Below are positions 43,862 through 52,075 of a stretch of 64,000 bases of DNA, in pieces. The translations under genes were made by a program, and so were the position numbers. The number at the start of each line of letters is the position of its first letter. Within the stretch, counting starts at the first letter, position 1. This DNA comes from Leucobacter tardus (GTDB lineage: Bacteria; Actinomycetota; Actinomycetes; Actinomycetales; Microbacteriaceae), in the NCBI RefSeq assembly GCF_017583045.1, contig NZ_JAGFBF010000004.1:186001-250000 (forward strand). The letters run 5' to 3'. The notes beneath the pieces are model-generated. The model had not been told where the DNA came from. It made no database searches and was given only the letters and a program-made list of their open reading frames with translations.

Positions 43862-44197
43862 ATGTCTGAATCCTCCGCGATACCCGGCGCCGGAACGCAC
43901 GGCGAGATCACGACCGAGACCGTGCAGCACCTCGCCGGCCTCTCGCGCATCGCCCTCTCCGACTCCGAGGTCGAATCGCTCACTAGCGATCTCGACTCGA
44001 TCCTCACCCACATCGCGAAGGTGGGTGAAGCGGTGTCCGGCGACGTCCCGGCAACGAGTCACCCCATTCCGCTCGACAATGTCACTCGCCCGGATGAGGT
44101 CTCCGATGTGCTCACGCGCGAGGAGGCGCTGCAGAACGCCCCCGACGCCGACCAGGGCATGTTCCGCGTGTCATCGATTCTCGGCGAAGAGCAGTAG
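43862..44197 (+). CDS. gatC: Asp/Glu-tRNA amidotransferase subunit C
   Basis: Small subunit that holds GatA and GatB together. The 111 residues match the family: VQHLAGLSRIALSDSEVE near the start and a late VSSILGEEQ; PLDNVTRPDEV forms the linker that wraps GatA. ATG 43862 has GGAG 5 nt upstream. First gene of gatCAB. Confidence 0.95.
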   Translation: MSESSAIPGAGTHGEITTETVQHLAGLSRIALSDSEVESLTSDLDSILTHIAKVGEAVSGDVPATSHPIPLDNVTRPDEVSDVLTREEALQNAPDADQGMFRVSSILGEEQ

Positions 44198-44206
44198 GGA
44201 GACGGA

Positions 44207-45736
44207 ATGAGTGATCTGACTCGGCTGACCGCCGCAGAACTCGCGGCCACGCTCGCATCGGGCGACGCCTCGTCCGAAGAGGCGACGCGTGCGCATCTCG
44301 ACCGCATCGCCGCCGTCGATGGTTCGGTCCACGCGTTCCTCGCGACGGGCGAGACCTCGGCGCTGCAGGCCGCTCGTGACATCGATGCGCGGCGCGCAGC
44401 GGGGGAGCAGCTCGGCGAGCTCGCCGGGGTCCCGCTCGCGATCAAGGACGTGCTCGTCACCACCGATATGCCCTCCACCTCCGGATCGAAGATCCTCGAG
44501 GGATACCGGTCCCCGTTCGACGCGACCGCGGTGGCGAAAGCCCGCGCCGCTGGTCTCGTGGCGATCGGCAAAACGAACATGGACGAGTTCGCGATGGGCT
44601 CGTCGACCGAGAATTCGGCGTACGGCCCGACGAGGAATCCCTGGAACTTCGATCGCATCCCCGGCGGGTCCGGGGGCGGTTCCGCCGCCGCCGTCGCCGC
44701 GTTCGAGTCACCGCTCGCGCTCGGGAGCGACACCGGCGGGTCGATCCGTCAGCCGGCGGCGATGACCGGTTCGGTCGGACTCAAGCCCACGTACGGCGGG
44801 GTGAGCCGGTACGGTGCCATCGCGCTGGCGTCCTCGCTCGACCAGATCGGTCCCTGCGCCAGGACGGTGCTGGATACGGCGATGCTGCACGATGTCATCG
44901 CCGGACACGACGCGCACGATTCGACGTCGCTCGACTTCGCGTGGCCGTCGATGGCCGCTGCCGCTCGGGAGGGCGCGCGTGACGGGTCGCTGACGGGCTT
45001 GCGCGTGGGCGTGGTGAAGCAGCTGATGGTCGACGGTGTCCAGGCCGGCGTGAAGCAGCGCTTCGCGGAGGCCATTGATCTGCTCACCGCTCAGGGTGCT
45101 GAGATCGTCGAGATCGACGCGCCGCACCTGGAATACGCCGTGGCGGCGTACTACCTCATCCTGCCCGCCGAGGCGTCGAGCAACCTGGCGAAGTACGACT
45201 CGGTACGGTTCGGTCTGCGCGTCAGTCCGGAGGGCGGCGGCACGGTCGAAGACGTGATGAGCGCGACCCGCGCCGCCGGCTTCGGTGCCGAAGCGAAGCG
45301 GCGCATCATCCTCGGCACCTACGCGCTGTCCGCCGGCTACTACGACGCGTACTACGGCAGCGCGCAGAAGGTCCGCACGCTCATCCAGCGCGAGTTCGCG
45401 CGCGCCTTCGAGCAGGTCGATGTCATCGCCTCGCCGACGGCCCCCACCACCGCGTGGGCTCTCGGTGAGCACGCCGGCGACCCGCTGCAGGACTACCTCA
45501 ACGACGCCACCACGATCCCGGCGAACCTCGCCGGGATTCCCGGCCTGAGCCTGCCGATCGGCACGGCTCCCGAGGACGGGTTGCCGGTCGGGCTGCAGTT
45601 GCTCGCACCGGCGTTCCAGGACGCCCAGCTCTACCGATCGGGCGCGGCCATCGAACAGGTGATTCAGGATCGCGACGGCACCCCGTTCTGGGCCCAGGCC
45701 CCGTTGCTCGCAGGCGCAGGAAAGGCGGCCAGCTGA
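44207..45736 (+). CDS. gatA: Asp/Glu-tRNA amidotransferase subunit A
   Basis: Amidase subunit that frees ammonia from glutamine for the transamidation of Glu-tRNA(Gln) or Asp-tRNA(Asn). The 509 residues have the Ser-cis-Ser-Lys triad of the amidase family: Lys in [10 protein letters not shown], and the two Ser in the [11 protein letters not shown] and [12 protein letters not shown] segments. It follows gatC by 9 nt and its TGA overlaps the gatB ATG. Confidence 0.97.
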   Translation: MSDLTRLTAAELAATLASGDASSEEATRAHLDRIAAVDGSVHAFLATGETSALQAARDIDARRAAGEQLGELAGVPLAIKDVLVTTDMPSTSGSKILEGYRSPFDATAVAKARAAGLVAIGKTNMDEFAMGSSTENSAYGPTRNPWNFDRIPGGSGGGSAAAVAAFESPLALGSDTGGSIRQPAAMTGSVGLKPTYGGVSRYGAIALASSLDQIGPCARTVLDTAMLHDVIAGHDAHDSTSLDFAWPSMAAAAREGARDGSLTGLRVGVVKQLMVDGVQAGVKQRFAEAIDLLTAQGAEIVEIDAPHLEYAVAAYYLILPAEASSNLAKYDSVRFGLRVSPEGGGTVEDVMSATRAAGFGAEAKRRIILGTYALSAGYYDAYYGSAQKVRTLIQREFARAFEQVDVIASPTAPTTAWALGEHAGDPLQDYLNDATTIPANLAGIPGLSLPIGTAPEDGLPVGLQLLAPAFQDAQLYRSGAAIEQVIQDRDGTPFWAQAPLLAGAGKAAS

Positions 45737-47247
45737 TGGCACAGGCGAAACTCATGGACTTCGAGGAGGCGCTCGCCCGATTCGAGCCCGTGATCGGGCT
45801 CGAGGTGCACGTCGAGTTGAACACGCGCACCAAGATGTTCTCTCCCGCTCCCAACGTGTTCGGCTCGGAGCCGAACACCAACCTCGCTCCCGTCTGTCTC
45901 GGACTTCCGGGGTCCCTCCCCGTGATCAATCAGGAGGCGGTCCGGTCGTCGATCAGTCTCGGCCTCGCGCTGCACTGCGACATCGCCGAGCGATCCGGAT
46001 TCGCACGCAAGAACTACTTCTACCCGGATATGGGCAAGAACTACCAGATCTCGCAGTACGACGACCCCATCGCGCACGACGGCTCCGTCGAGATCGAGCT
46101 CCCGTCCGGGCGCATCGTGCACGTGCCGATCGAGCGCGCCCACATGGAAGAGGACGCGGGCAAGCTGAATCACGTCGGCGGGGCGACCGGTCGCATCCAG
46201 GGTGCCGAGTACTCGCTCGTCGACTACAACCGTGCCGGCGTTCCGCTGGTCGAGATCGTCACCCGGCCCATCTTCGGCGGTGAAGCTGACACTCCCGAGA
46301 TCGCCGCGGCCTACGTCTCGACGATCCGCGACATCGTGCTCGCCCTCGGGATCTCGGATGCGCGCATGGAACGCGGCAATCTGCGTTGCGACGCAAACGT
46401 GTCGTTGCGTCCGCGGGGCAACGAAGATGCGGGGATGAGCGTGCTCGGCACCCGTACCGAGACGAAGAACGTGAACTCGCTGCGCTCCATCGAGCGCGCC
46501 GTCCGGTACGAGATTCAACGACAGGCGCAGATCCTCGCGGATGGCGGCTCCATCACTCAGGAGACCCGTCACTGGCATGAGGACACGGGTGCCACATCGG
46601 CCGGTCGCCCGAAATCGGACGCGGACGACTACCGCTACTTCCCGGAGCCCGACCTCGCGCCCCTCACGCCGTCACGGGAGCTGGTGGAAGAGCTCCGCGC
46701 CGCGCTGCCCGAGCATCCCACGCTGCGCCGTCGCCGGCTCCGCGAAGGGTGGGGCTTCTCGGTCCTCGAGTTCCAGGATGTGGTGAACGCCGGTCTGCTG
46801 GAGCCGATCGAGGCCACGGTTGCGGCCGGCGCCGCCCCGCAGGTCGCCCGCAAGTGGTGGACGGGCGAGATCGCGCGCATCGCGAACGACCGCGGTGCCG
46901 CCGCCGTCGACCTCATCACGCCCCAGCAGATCGTGTCCGTGACCGAACTCGTCGACGCGGGGACGCTGAACGACAAGCTCGCGCGTCAGGTGATTCACGG
47001 CATCATCGACGGAGAAGGGACCGCTGCCGAGATCGTCGAGGCGCGGGGCCTCGCCATCGTCTCCGACGACGGTCCTCTGATCGAAGCCATCGATGCCGCA
47101 CTCGCGCAGCAGCCCGATGTGCTCGAGAAGATCCGCGACGGCAAGGTGCAGGCCGCCGGGGCGATCATCGGCGCGGTCATGAAGGCGATGCGCGGGCAGG
47201 CGGATGCCGCTCGCGTGCGCGAACTGGTGCTGGAGCGCGCGCAGTAA
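45736..47247 (+). CDS. gatB: Asp/Glu-tRNA amidotransferase subunit B
   Basis: Kinase and tRNA-binding subunit: activates the mischarged glutamate or aspartate with ATP before amidation. The 503 residues show [15 protein letters not shown], the signature [28 protein letters not shown], and a C-terminal helical tail (YqeY-like) that grips tRNA. ATG 45736 overlaps the gatA TGA by one base. Confidence 0.97.
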   Translation: MAQAKLMDFEEALARFEPVIGLEVHVELNTRTKMFSPAPNVFGSEPNTNLAPVCLGLPGSLPVINQEAVRSSISLGLALHCDIAERSGFARKNYFYPDMGKNYQISQYDDPIAHDGSVEIELPSGRIVHVPIERAHMEEDAGKLNHVGGATGRIQGAEYSLVDYNRAGVPLVEIVTRPIFGGEADTPEIAAAYVSTIRDIVLALGISDARMERGNLRCDANVSLRPRGNEDAGMSVLGTRTETKNVNSLRSIERAVRYEIQRQAQILADGGSITQETRHWHEDTGATSAGRPKSDADDYRYFPEPDLAPLTPSRELVEELRAALPEHPTLRRRRLREGWGFSVLEFQDVVNAGLLEPIEATVAAGAAPQVARKWWTGEIARIANDRGAAAVDLITPQQIVSVTELVDAGTLNDKLARQVIHGIIDGEGTAAEIVEARGLAIVSDDGPLIEAIDAALAQQPDVLEKIRDGKVQAAGAIIGAVMKAMRGQADAARVRELVLERAQ

Positions 47248-47255
47248 GCGCTCGA

Positions 47256-47310
47256 CCGGGTCTGCCCCCAGGGTCGAAGCCGAACACGGCTCCGGCCCGG
47301 GCAGACTCGG
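47256..47310 (+). terminator. Hairpin after gatB, with alternative pairing
   Basis: A 12-bp stem (47256-47267 with 47299-47310, one G-T pair) closes a 31-nt loop, 8 nt after the gatB stop. A competing 8-bp stem GAAGCCGA/TCGGCTTC (47276-47283 with 47307-47314) shares part of the right arm. No T-run. Probably the gatCAB terminator. The rest of the gap to 47434 is low-complexity, with runs of CCCGAT/CCCGAC units. Confidence 0.45.
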
Positions 47311-47434
47311 CTTCCGCCGCGAACCCGAACCCCGACGCCTGAGCCGATCCTGAGCCCGATCCCGATCCCGACCCCGACGCTGCCCGATCGCGCCGACCAC
47401 GGTCATTGTCGGTGGCGTGTGGTGCAATAGAAGC

Positions 47435-48619
47435 ATGCCGAGTGACGTGCGCGAGATCGCATCGATTCTGCATGTCGACATGGACTCCTTCTTCGTCGCC
47501 GTCGAACTGCTGGAACGCCCGGAGCTGATCGGCAAGCCCGTCGCCGCCGCGCACAACTCTCCACGATCCGTGGTCACCAGCGCGAGCTACGAGGCGCGGC
47601 GGTTCGGGGTGTCCTCCGCAATGCCCGTGGGGCGCGCGAAGCAACTCTGCCCCCAGCTCATCCTCGTCCCGCCGATGCACGGCAAGTACCGAGAGATGTC
47701 GCAGCGCGTCATGCAGGTCTTCGCCGAGTTCACCCCTCTCGTGGAGCCCTTGAGTATCGACGAGGCGTTTCTCGATGTCGCCGGGTCGGTGCGTCTGTTC
47801 GGCGCGCCCGCCGAGATCGCGCGTCAGATCAGAGAGCGGGTGCGGGAACGCACGGGTCTCCCCGCCTCGGTCGGACTCGCCGGCACCAAGTTCGTGGCCA
47901 AGCTCGCATCGCAGCGCGCGAAGCCGGACGGTGTGCTCGAGATCCCGCCGGCGCGCACCCTGGAGTTCCTCCACCCGTTGCCCGTCGAAGCCGTATGGGG
48001 CGTGGGTCAGGCGACGAGCCGGGCGCTGCGGGCGCGTGCGCTGCACACCGTCGGCGATATCGCGCGCGAACCGATCGACTCGCTCCGACGCGTCGTCGGA
48101 GATGCGGCGGCGCGCAAACTCAGCGCCCTTGCGCGGGGACGCGATCCCCGAGAAGTGGAGACGACCCGCGCCGAGAAGAGCATCGGGCACGAGGAGACGT
48201 TCTCGGTCGACCAGGGCGACCCTGCCGTGCTCAGTCGCGAACTGCTGCGCCTGGCGACTCGGACGGGAGAGCGTCTCCGCGCGCATCGCCTCGAGGCGCG
48301 CACGGTATCGATCAAAGTGCGGTGGGCGAACTTCGACACCGTGACGCGTTCACGCACGCTCGCCGAAGCGACCGGCGGAACGCAGCGGATCTACCACACG
48401 GCGCAGGAGCTGTTCGACGCGCTGGGCGAGCGCGGAAGACCGGTGCGCCTGATCGGAGTGCGCGCCGAGCAGCTCGTGCCCGAGGGGAGCGAGGCGGCGG
48501 CGCTCTGGAACGATGACGAGGACTGGAAAGCGGTCGATCAGATCATGGACCAGGTGCGCGGAAGATTCGGCGAGTCCGGCGTGACGTCGGCGCGACTCAT
48601 GCGTCCGAAAGGGGAGTGA
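47435..48619 (+). CDS. dinB: DNA polymerase IV
   Basis: Y-family translesion polymerase. The 394 residues show the catalytic acids in HVDMDSFFVAVE and EPLSIDEAFLDV, the steric-gate region around SASYEARRFGV, and the GLPASVGLAGTKFVAK palm/thumb part. It is separate from the SOS imu operon and has no LexA box in front; TGCAAT lies 6 nt before ATG 47435, a weak leaderless-type -10. An open GTG start at 47417 would add six unlikely residues. Confidence 0.95.
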   Translation: MPSDVREIASILHVDMDSFFVAVELLERPELIGKPVAAAHNSPRSVVTSASYEARRFGVSSAMPVGRAKQLCPQLILVPPMHGKYREMSQRVMQVFAEFTPLVEPLSIDEAFLDVAGSVRLFGAPAEIARQIRERVRERTGLPASVGLAGTKFVAKLASQRAKPDGVLEIPPARTLEFLHPLPVEAVWGVGQATSRALRARALHTVGDIAREPIDSLRRVVGDAAARKLSALARGRDPREVETTRAEKSIGHEETFSVDQGDPAVLSRELLRLATRTGERLRAHRLEARTVSIKVRWANFDTVTRSRTLAEATGGTQRIYHTAQELFDALGERGRPVRLIGVRAEQLVPEGSEAAALWNDDEDWKAVDQIMDQVRGRFGESGVTSARLMRPKGE

Positions 48620-48638
48620 CCGGGCCGCGGTTCAGGGC

Positions 48639-49223
48639 CTAGGCCTCGTTCCCGTGCTCGGTCATCCGCAGCACGGAGTCGAGGATCGCGGCGAGCCAGT
48701 CGTACACCAGCACGGTGCCCCGGGTGTCCGCGTTCTGCAGCAGCTCCGCGTGATCGTCCTCGCGTTCGAGGCCGACGCGTGCGGCGATGGCGAGACGCAG
48801 CGAGGTGAGGGTGCGCACCCAGGTCGGCAGGGTCTCCGGAGTGATCTCGAGTTCCACGGGCGTCCCGGTGTCCGCGGCATCGGAGGTGGTCGCGCTCGCG
48901 CCGAGCCCGATGGCGGTGGTCACGTCCATCGCGTCTTGCAGTTTGCGGTTGATGAGCCCCTGCTCGGTGACGCGTCGGAACTGCGAGGCGTCGTCCTCCT
49001 CCGCGTAGGCGCTCGGAAACAGGCGTGCGAGCGCCGGGTCCGCCGGTTGCTCATCGGAGCCGCCGACTTCGAGGCTCGCGAAGAGCGGATCGGGGTCGAG
49101 TGCGGTGCCGCTGTGGCTCTGCAGCAGTTCGATCAACTGTCCGACGAGCTGATCGAGAAGTCCGGCTTCGTCGGCGTCGAGGCTGAGCCGCAGCGCCCCA
49201 CCGGGGAGGGGGAGGAGCCTCAC
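48639..49223 (-). CDS. DUF2017 family protein
   Basis: A 194-residue cytoplasmic protein of the actinobacterial DUF2017 family, function unknown. It starts MRLLPLPGGALRLSLDADE, has a helical body with ALARLFPSAYAEEDDASQFR, and ends in LVYDWLAAILDSVL. GTG 49223 overlaps the clpS stop as GTGA. The constant pairing with clpS suggests a link to ClpAP/ClpCP substrate handling. Confidence 0.9.
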   Translation of the reverse strand: MRLLPLPGGALRLSLDADEAGLLDQLVGQLIELLQSHSGTALDPDPLFASLEVGGSDEQPADPALARLFPSAYAEEDDASQFRRVTEQGLINRKLQDAMDVTTAIGLGASATTSDAADTGTPVELEITPETLPTWVRTLTSLRLAIAARVGLEREDDHAELLQNADTRGTVLVYDWLAAILDSVLRMTEHGNEA

Positions 49224-49516
49224 GCGTCGCCCTCCTGCCGAACGGTGGCCCAGAGGCCGTATCCGTGCATCGCTTCCACGTGGAGTTCCATCGCCTCGCG
49301 TCCGCCTTCGGCGACGACGGCGCTCCCGGCGGTGTGCACGCGCATCATCAGTTCGTCGGCGCGCTCGCGGGTGATGCCGAAGTGTCGCCTGAAGACGAAG
49401 GAGACGTACGACATCAGGTTGACGGGGTCGTCCCAGACGACTGCCTGCCAGGGGCGCTCCTGCTGGGCGGCGAGTTCAGACGCGCGGTCGGGTCTGAGTC
49501 GCGTGTCGGCCATCAT
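49220..49516 (-). CDS. clpS: ATP-dependent Clp protease adaptor ClpS
   Basis: Delivers N-end-rule substrates to the Clp protease. The 98 residues have an extended N-terminal arm, then WQAVVWDDPVNLMSYV (the D-P-N substrate-pocket motif), FRRHFG and AMELHVEAMHGYGLWAT. ATG 49516 overlaps the stop of the metallopeptidase gene as ATGA. Middle gene of a tightly coupled three-gene unit. Confidence 0.95.
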   Translation of the reverse strand: MMADTRLRPDRASELAAQQERPWQAVVWDDPVNLMSYVSFVFRRHFGITRERADELMMRVHTAGSAVVAEGGREAMELHVEAMHGYGLWATVRQEGDA

Positions 49517-49860
49517 CCCCACCCCAGTTCGTGGATGCGTTCCTCCGAGATCCCGTAGAAGTGCGCGATTTCGTGCACGAGCGTGATGCGGATCTCCGAG
49601 ACGAGGGTTTCGCGATCCTCGCAGTGCGCCAAGAGGTTGTTGCGGAACAGGATGATGCGATCCGGTTCTTCTCCGAAGCCGTAGGCCTCGCGTTCGGCGA
49701 GCGAGAACCCTTCGTAGCTGCCGAGGATCGCGCTTCCGTCCTCGGGCTCGTCCTCGACGAGAAAGATGACGTTGTCGAGCCGTTCCATCATGTCGTCGTG
49801 CAGCGAATCGAGGCCCTCGGCGACAAGGGCCTCGAACTCCTCGGGTGGCACATCGAGCAT
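49513..49860 (-). CDS. Minimal zincin-type metallopeptidase family protein
   Basis: A 115-residue protein of the minimal gluzincin/zincin family found in actinobacteria and proteobacteria, with the zinc site HEIAHFYGI (HExxH). DSLHDDMMERLDNVIFLVEDEP forms the N-terminal half; IILFRNN precedes the metal site. Proteolytic activity of this family is not established. ATG 49860 lies 6 nt after TAGGCT, so the transcript of the metallopeptidase-clpS-DUF2017 unit is probably leaderless. Confidence 0.88.
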   Translation of the reverse strand: MLDVPPEEFEALVAEGLDSLHDDMMERLDNVIFLVEDEPEDGSAILGSYEGFSLAEREAYGFGEEPDRIILFRNNLLAHCEDRETLVSEIRITLVHEIAHFYGISEERIHELGWG

Positions 49861-49866
49861 GATTTC

Positions 49867-49872
49867 AGCCTA
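49867..49872 (-). promoter_or_regulatory. -10 box of metallopeptidase-clpS-DUF2017, leaderless type
   Basis: TAGGCT on the - strand ends 6 nt before ATG 49860. Confidence 0.55.
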
Positions 49873-49939
49873 CACAGCGCCGCTGCGGAGTGTCACCCGT
49901 GCGGTCCCCGCGCGATTCGCACGGGCCCCGTGCATGGGC

Positions 49940-49945
49940 TATGAT
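49940..49945 (+). promoter_or_regulatory. Promoter of tRNA-His
   Basis: TATGAT with TTCGCA 18 nt upstream (49916-49921) gives a plausible sigma-A-type promoter starting near 49952, about 33 nt before the tRNA. Confidence 0.55.
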
Positions 49946-49984
49946 GGTGGAGTTGTCGCGCGGCTGGTTGAGCGTGACAGTCAT

Positions 49985-50061
49985 GGTGGCTATAGCTCAG
50001 TCGGTAGAGCACCGCGTTGTGGTCGCGGGGGCCGCGGGTTCAAGTCCCGTTAGCCACCCCA
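49985..50061 (+). tRNA. tRNA-His (GTG)
   Basis: Complete cloverleaf with anticodon GTG. The extra 5' G (49985) facing C73 is the mark of histidine tRNA. CCA is encoded (50059-50061), unlike in the initiator tRNA of this window. The sequence is very close to the E. coli tRNA-His. Confidence 0.96.
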
Positions 50062-50067
50062 GAGTGC

Positions 50068-50106
50068 GACAGGCCCCGGAACGATTCCGGGGCCTGTCGT
50101 CGTTTT
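50068..50106 (+). terminator. Terminator of tRNA-His
   Basis: A perfect 14-bp stem (50068-50081 with 50085-50098) with a 3-nt loop, followed by CGTCG-free GT and TTTT at 50103-50106. It begins 6 nt after the tRNA. It lies tail to tail with the ThiF-like gene and may serve both. Confidence 0.88.
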
Positions 50107-50119
50107 CGCGGTGTTCGTG

Positions 50120-51058
50120 TCAGCTCCGGCGTCGAGTGATGTCGCCGCGCGTATAGCTGGCGAGCGGGTTCAGTCCGAGGGTCTGCCGGGCGGCGGCGAC
50201 CATGAGGTGCCGCATGTGGGTCAGTTTTCCGGCCCGGACGATCCGCGTGCGGAGGCGGTAGGCGTCGGTGTAGGCCACACGCGGTGCCCACACGGGCGAT
50301 CGGCGACGGCGCGAGACGCGCGCGGTGAGGTGGAGGAACGCCTGGGTGCTGCCGATGGCGGAGGCGAGGTCCACACCGGCTGAGATCGAGGGGAGGGGCG
50401 CGGGCGGCCCCCCCGCCTCACCCATGACGGCGCGCAGCGATCGCAGATCGGTGTAGGCCGGCACGTAGGGCAGGCAGCGTGCGAAGTCCACGCCGCCGTC
50501 GGCGATCGCCTCGAGCGGCGCATCCGATGCGAATCCCATGAAACGCTCGAACGTCCAGGCGGATCCCGGCGCGAACGAGGTCACCTGTGCGGCGAACCCG
50601 ACGTTCATGACGAGCAGATCGGGAATCCCCTGCAACCGAGCCCGGCGGGCGATGAGGGAGCCGATCTCGGGCCGGGTGAGCTCGGACTCGTCGAGCACGA
50701 GCGATGCCCCGAGCATGAAGTCCTCGATGTTCTCGGGGGTGACGCCGTCGAGGAAGGTGGTGATCTCCGCGTCCGGGTTGATGTCGAGGAGGCGCTCGCG
50801 GAAGACCTCGGCTTTCGGGCGCCCGCACGACGAATGTGTGGCGCCCTCGACACGGTTGATGTTCTCGAGCTCGAAGACCTCGGGATCGGCGATCCGGAAC
50901 CGGGCGACGCCCATGCGTGCGAGCTTCAATCCGAGCTGGAATCCGTCGCCGCCGACGCCGGCGATCGCGACGCAGGACTCCACGAGGGCGCGCTGCTCTT
51001 CCTCGCTCCAGAACCCGTAGTTGCGCGAGAACTCGGGTGTCGCGAGGGATCGTGTCAT
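50120..51058 (-). CDS. ThiF/MoeB-like E1 adenylyltransferase
   Basis: A 312-residue protein with the E1-type nucleotide-binding fold: GVGGDG (34-39), Asp58 in IADPEVFELENINR with Arg69, Lys82 (GRPKAE) and Asp123 (LVLDESEL), matching the adenylating residues of MoeB. No CxxC zinc pairs of MoeB/ThiF are seen and there is no clear E1 catalytic Cys, so it probably adenylates a carboxylate without forming a thioester chain. No ubiquitin-like, JAB or thiamine gene is nearby. The start ATG overlaps the stop of the acyltransferase gene (ATGA). The pair likely acts on one product; the substrate is unknown. Confidence 0.82.
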   Translation of the reverse strand: MTRSLATPEFSRNYGFWSEEEQRALVESCVAIAGVGGDGFQLGLKLARMGVARFRIADPEVFELENINRVEGATHSSCGRPKAEVFRERLLDINPDAEITTFLDGVTPENIEDFMLGASLVLDESELTRPEIGSLIARRARLQGIPDLLVMNVGFAAQVTSFAPGSAWTFERFMGFASDAPLEAIADGGVDFARCLPYVPAYTDLRSLRAVMGEAGGPPAPLPSISAGVDLASAIGSTQAFLHLTARVSRRRRSPVWAPRVAYTDAYRLRTRIVRAGKLTHMRHLMVAAARQTLGLNPLASYTRGDITRRRS

Positions 51059-51825
51059 CTCGAGATCCGTGACGCGTGAGAGCGACGCACGCGGCCGAAG
51101 CGGAGCAGTTCCGGTTCGATGGCGCGGTACCCGTCGATGCAGCCCGCGTTTCTCGCGTCGACCTGCTGGGCGGAGCCGGCGAGATCGATCTCGATCGGCA
51201 GGTTGATGTCGAGGTAGTGCTCCACGTACCGGGGTTCGCCGATGCGGGAGATCGAGATGGTGCCCTGAAGGTGGCGTTCGAGCCACGGCTCGATGATCGC
51301 GAAGGTACGGCCGAGGTCGTGGTTCGCGATGTACGCGAGCATGACCGCGAAGAGGTGCCATTGGATGAGATCTTGAACGACCGCGGTTTCGTGTCGTGCG
51401 ATCACGCGCGAAACTTCGACGCTCCGGGCGTCGAGCGGCACCGTGGCGAAGGAGTCTGGGCAGAAGTCTTCGACCGGCAGAGGTGTGCCGTCACCCCGAA
51501 GAATGAGGCGCGCGACGCCGACGACCCGAACGCCGTCCTCGTGATTCTCGAGTATCGCGAAGGCGATGGATCGGGCATCGTCGGCGTCGCGGTCGGTGCC
51601 GTCCGCTTGGATGTCGCTCTCATCGAGCTGACCGGTCTGATCCACGTACACCTTGCGGCGCAGCAGGAAGTGGGCGTGGTACTCCGCTTCGAGTCCGGGC
51701 ACCGGGACGTCGTTCTCTGCGAGAATGCCGCAGGCGAAGCGCGTGTCCGTGTGGTCGGAGAAGACGGTGGAGGACAGGACGGGGATGACGTCCCGGTTCG
51801 TGACCGTGCGATCGATATGTGACAA
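51055..51825 (-). CDS. GNAT-fold acyltransferase, AHL-synthase/N-acyl-amino-acid-synthase-like
   Basis: A 256-residue protein resembling autoinducer synthases and FeeM-type N-acyl amino acid synthases. Visible parts: YHAHFLLRRKVYVDQTG (the early R-..F/V-Y segment), VVGVARLIL (central strand), and VEVSRVIARHE, matching the E-x-SR strand of that group. These enzymes join an acyl group from acyl-ACP or CoA to an amine. The proposed start is TTG 51825, with AGAAGGA 10 nt upstream; no ATG or GTG is suitable before the conserved part. It is divergent from the TetR-type gene and coupled to the ThiF-like gene. The product is unknown. Confidence 0.68.
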   Translation of the reverse strand: MSHIDRTVTNRDVIPVLSSTVFSDHTDTRFACGILAENDVPVPGLEAEYHAHFLLRRKVYVDQTGQLDESDIQADGTDRDADDARSIAFAILENHEDGVRVVGVARLILRGDGTPLPVEDFCPDSFATVPLDARSVEVSRVIARHETAVVQDLIQWHLFAVMLAYIANHDLGRTFAIIEPWLERHLQGTISISRIGEPRYVEHYLDINLPIEIDLAGSAQQVDARNAGCIDGYRAIEPELLRFGRVRRSHASRISR

Positions 51826-51937
51826 CGACAGGTTCCTTCTGAGTGACAGCGCCCGAAATGGGGCTCGCAGCGGCGGTGCCGCGGACGTGCAGCCGCGCGC
51901 TGCGGCGCCTGCGTTCCGGGTGGCGGTTGCGGTTTCA

Positions 51938-51950
51938 TTGTGCACCACAA
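51938..51950. promoter_or_regulatory. Candidate operator between acyltransferase and regulator genes
   Basis: TTGTG-cac-CACAA is a perfect 13-bp palindrome in the 250-bp divergent gap. It overlaps a -10-like CACAAT reading toward the acyltransferase gene, so a bound repressor would block it. The TetR-type protein encoded next door is the natural candidate. Confidence 0.35.
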
Positions 51951-52040
51951 GTGCGGCGAACGAATGAGCGACGCGCGAGCGGGCAGGATCGATCTGAGAA
52001 TTCCGTGCGGCGGTGTCTCGCCTCGTTCCGCGTGCATTGA

Positions 52041-52046
52041 TACGAT
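52041..52046 (+). promoter_or_regulatory. -10 box of the TetR-type regulator gene
   Basis: TACGAT gives an expected start near 52053 and a short leader with GAGAGGAG before ATG 52076. Confidence 0.5.
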
Positions 52047-52075
52047 GAAGCGATCACGCAGTCCCGAGAGGAGCG

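Noticed and set aside
47330-47400. CRISPR-like or tandem repeat in the CCCGAT-rich stretch after gatB
   Set aside because: Units are six bases, imperfect and without spacers; simple low-complexity sequence.
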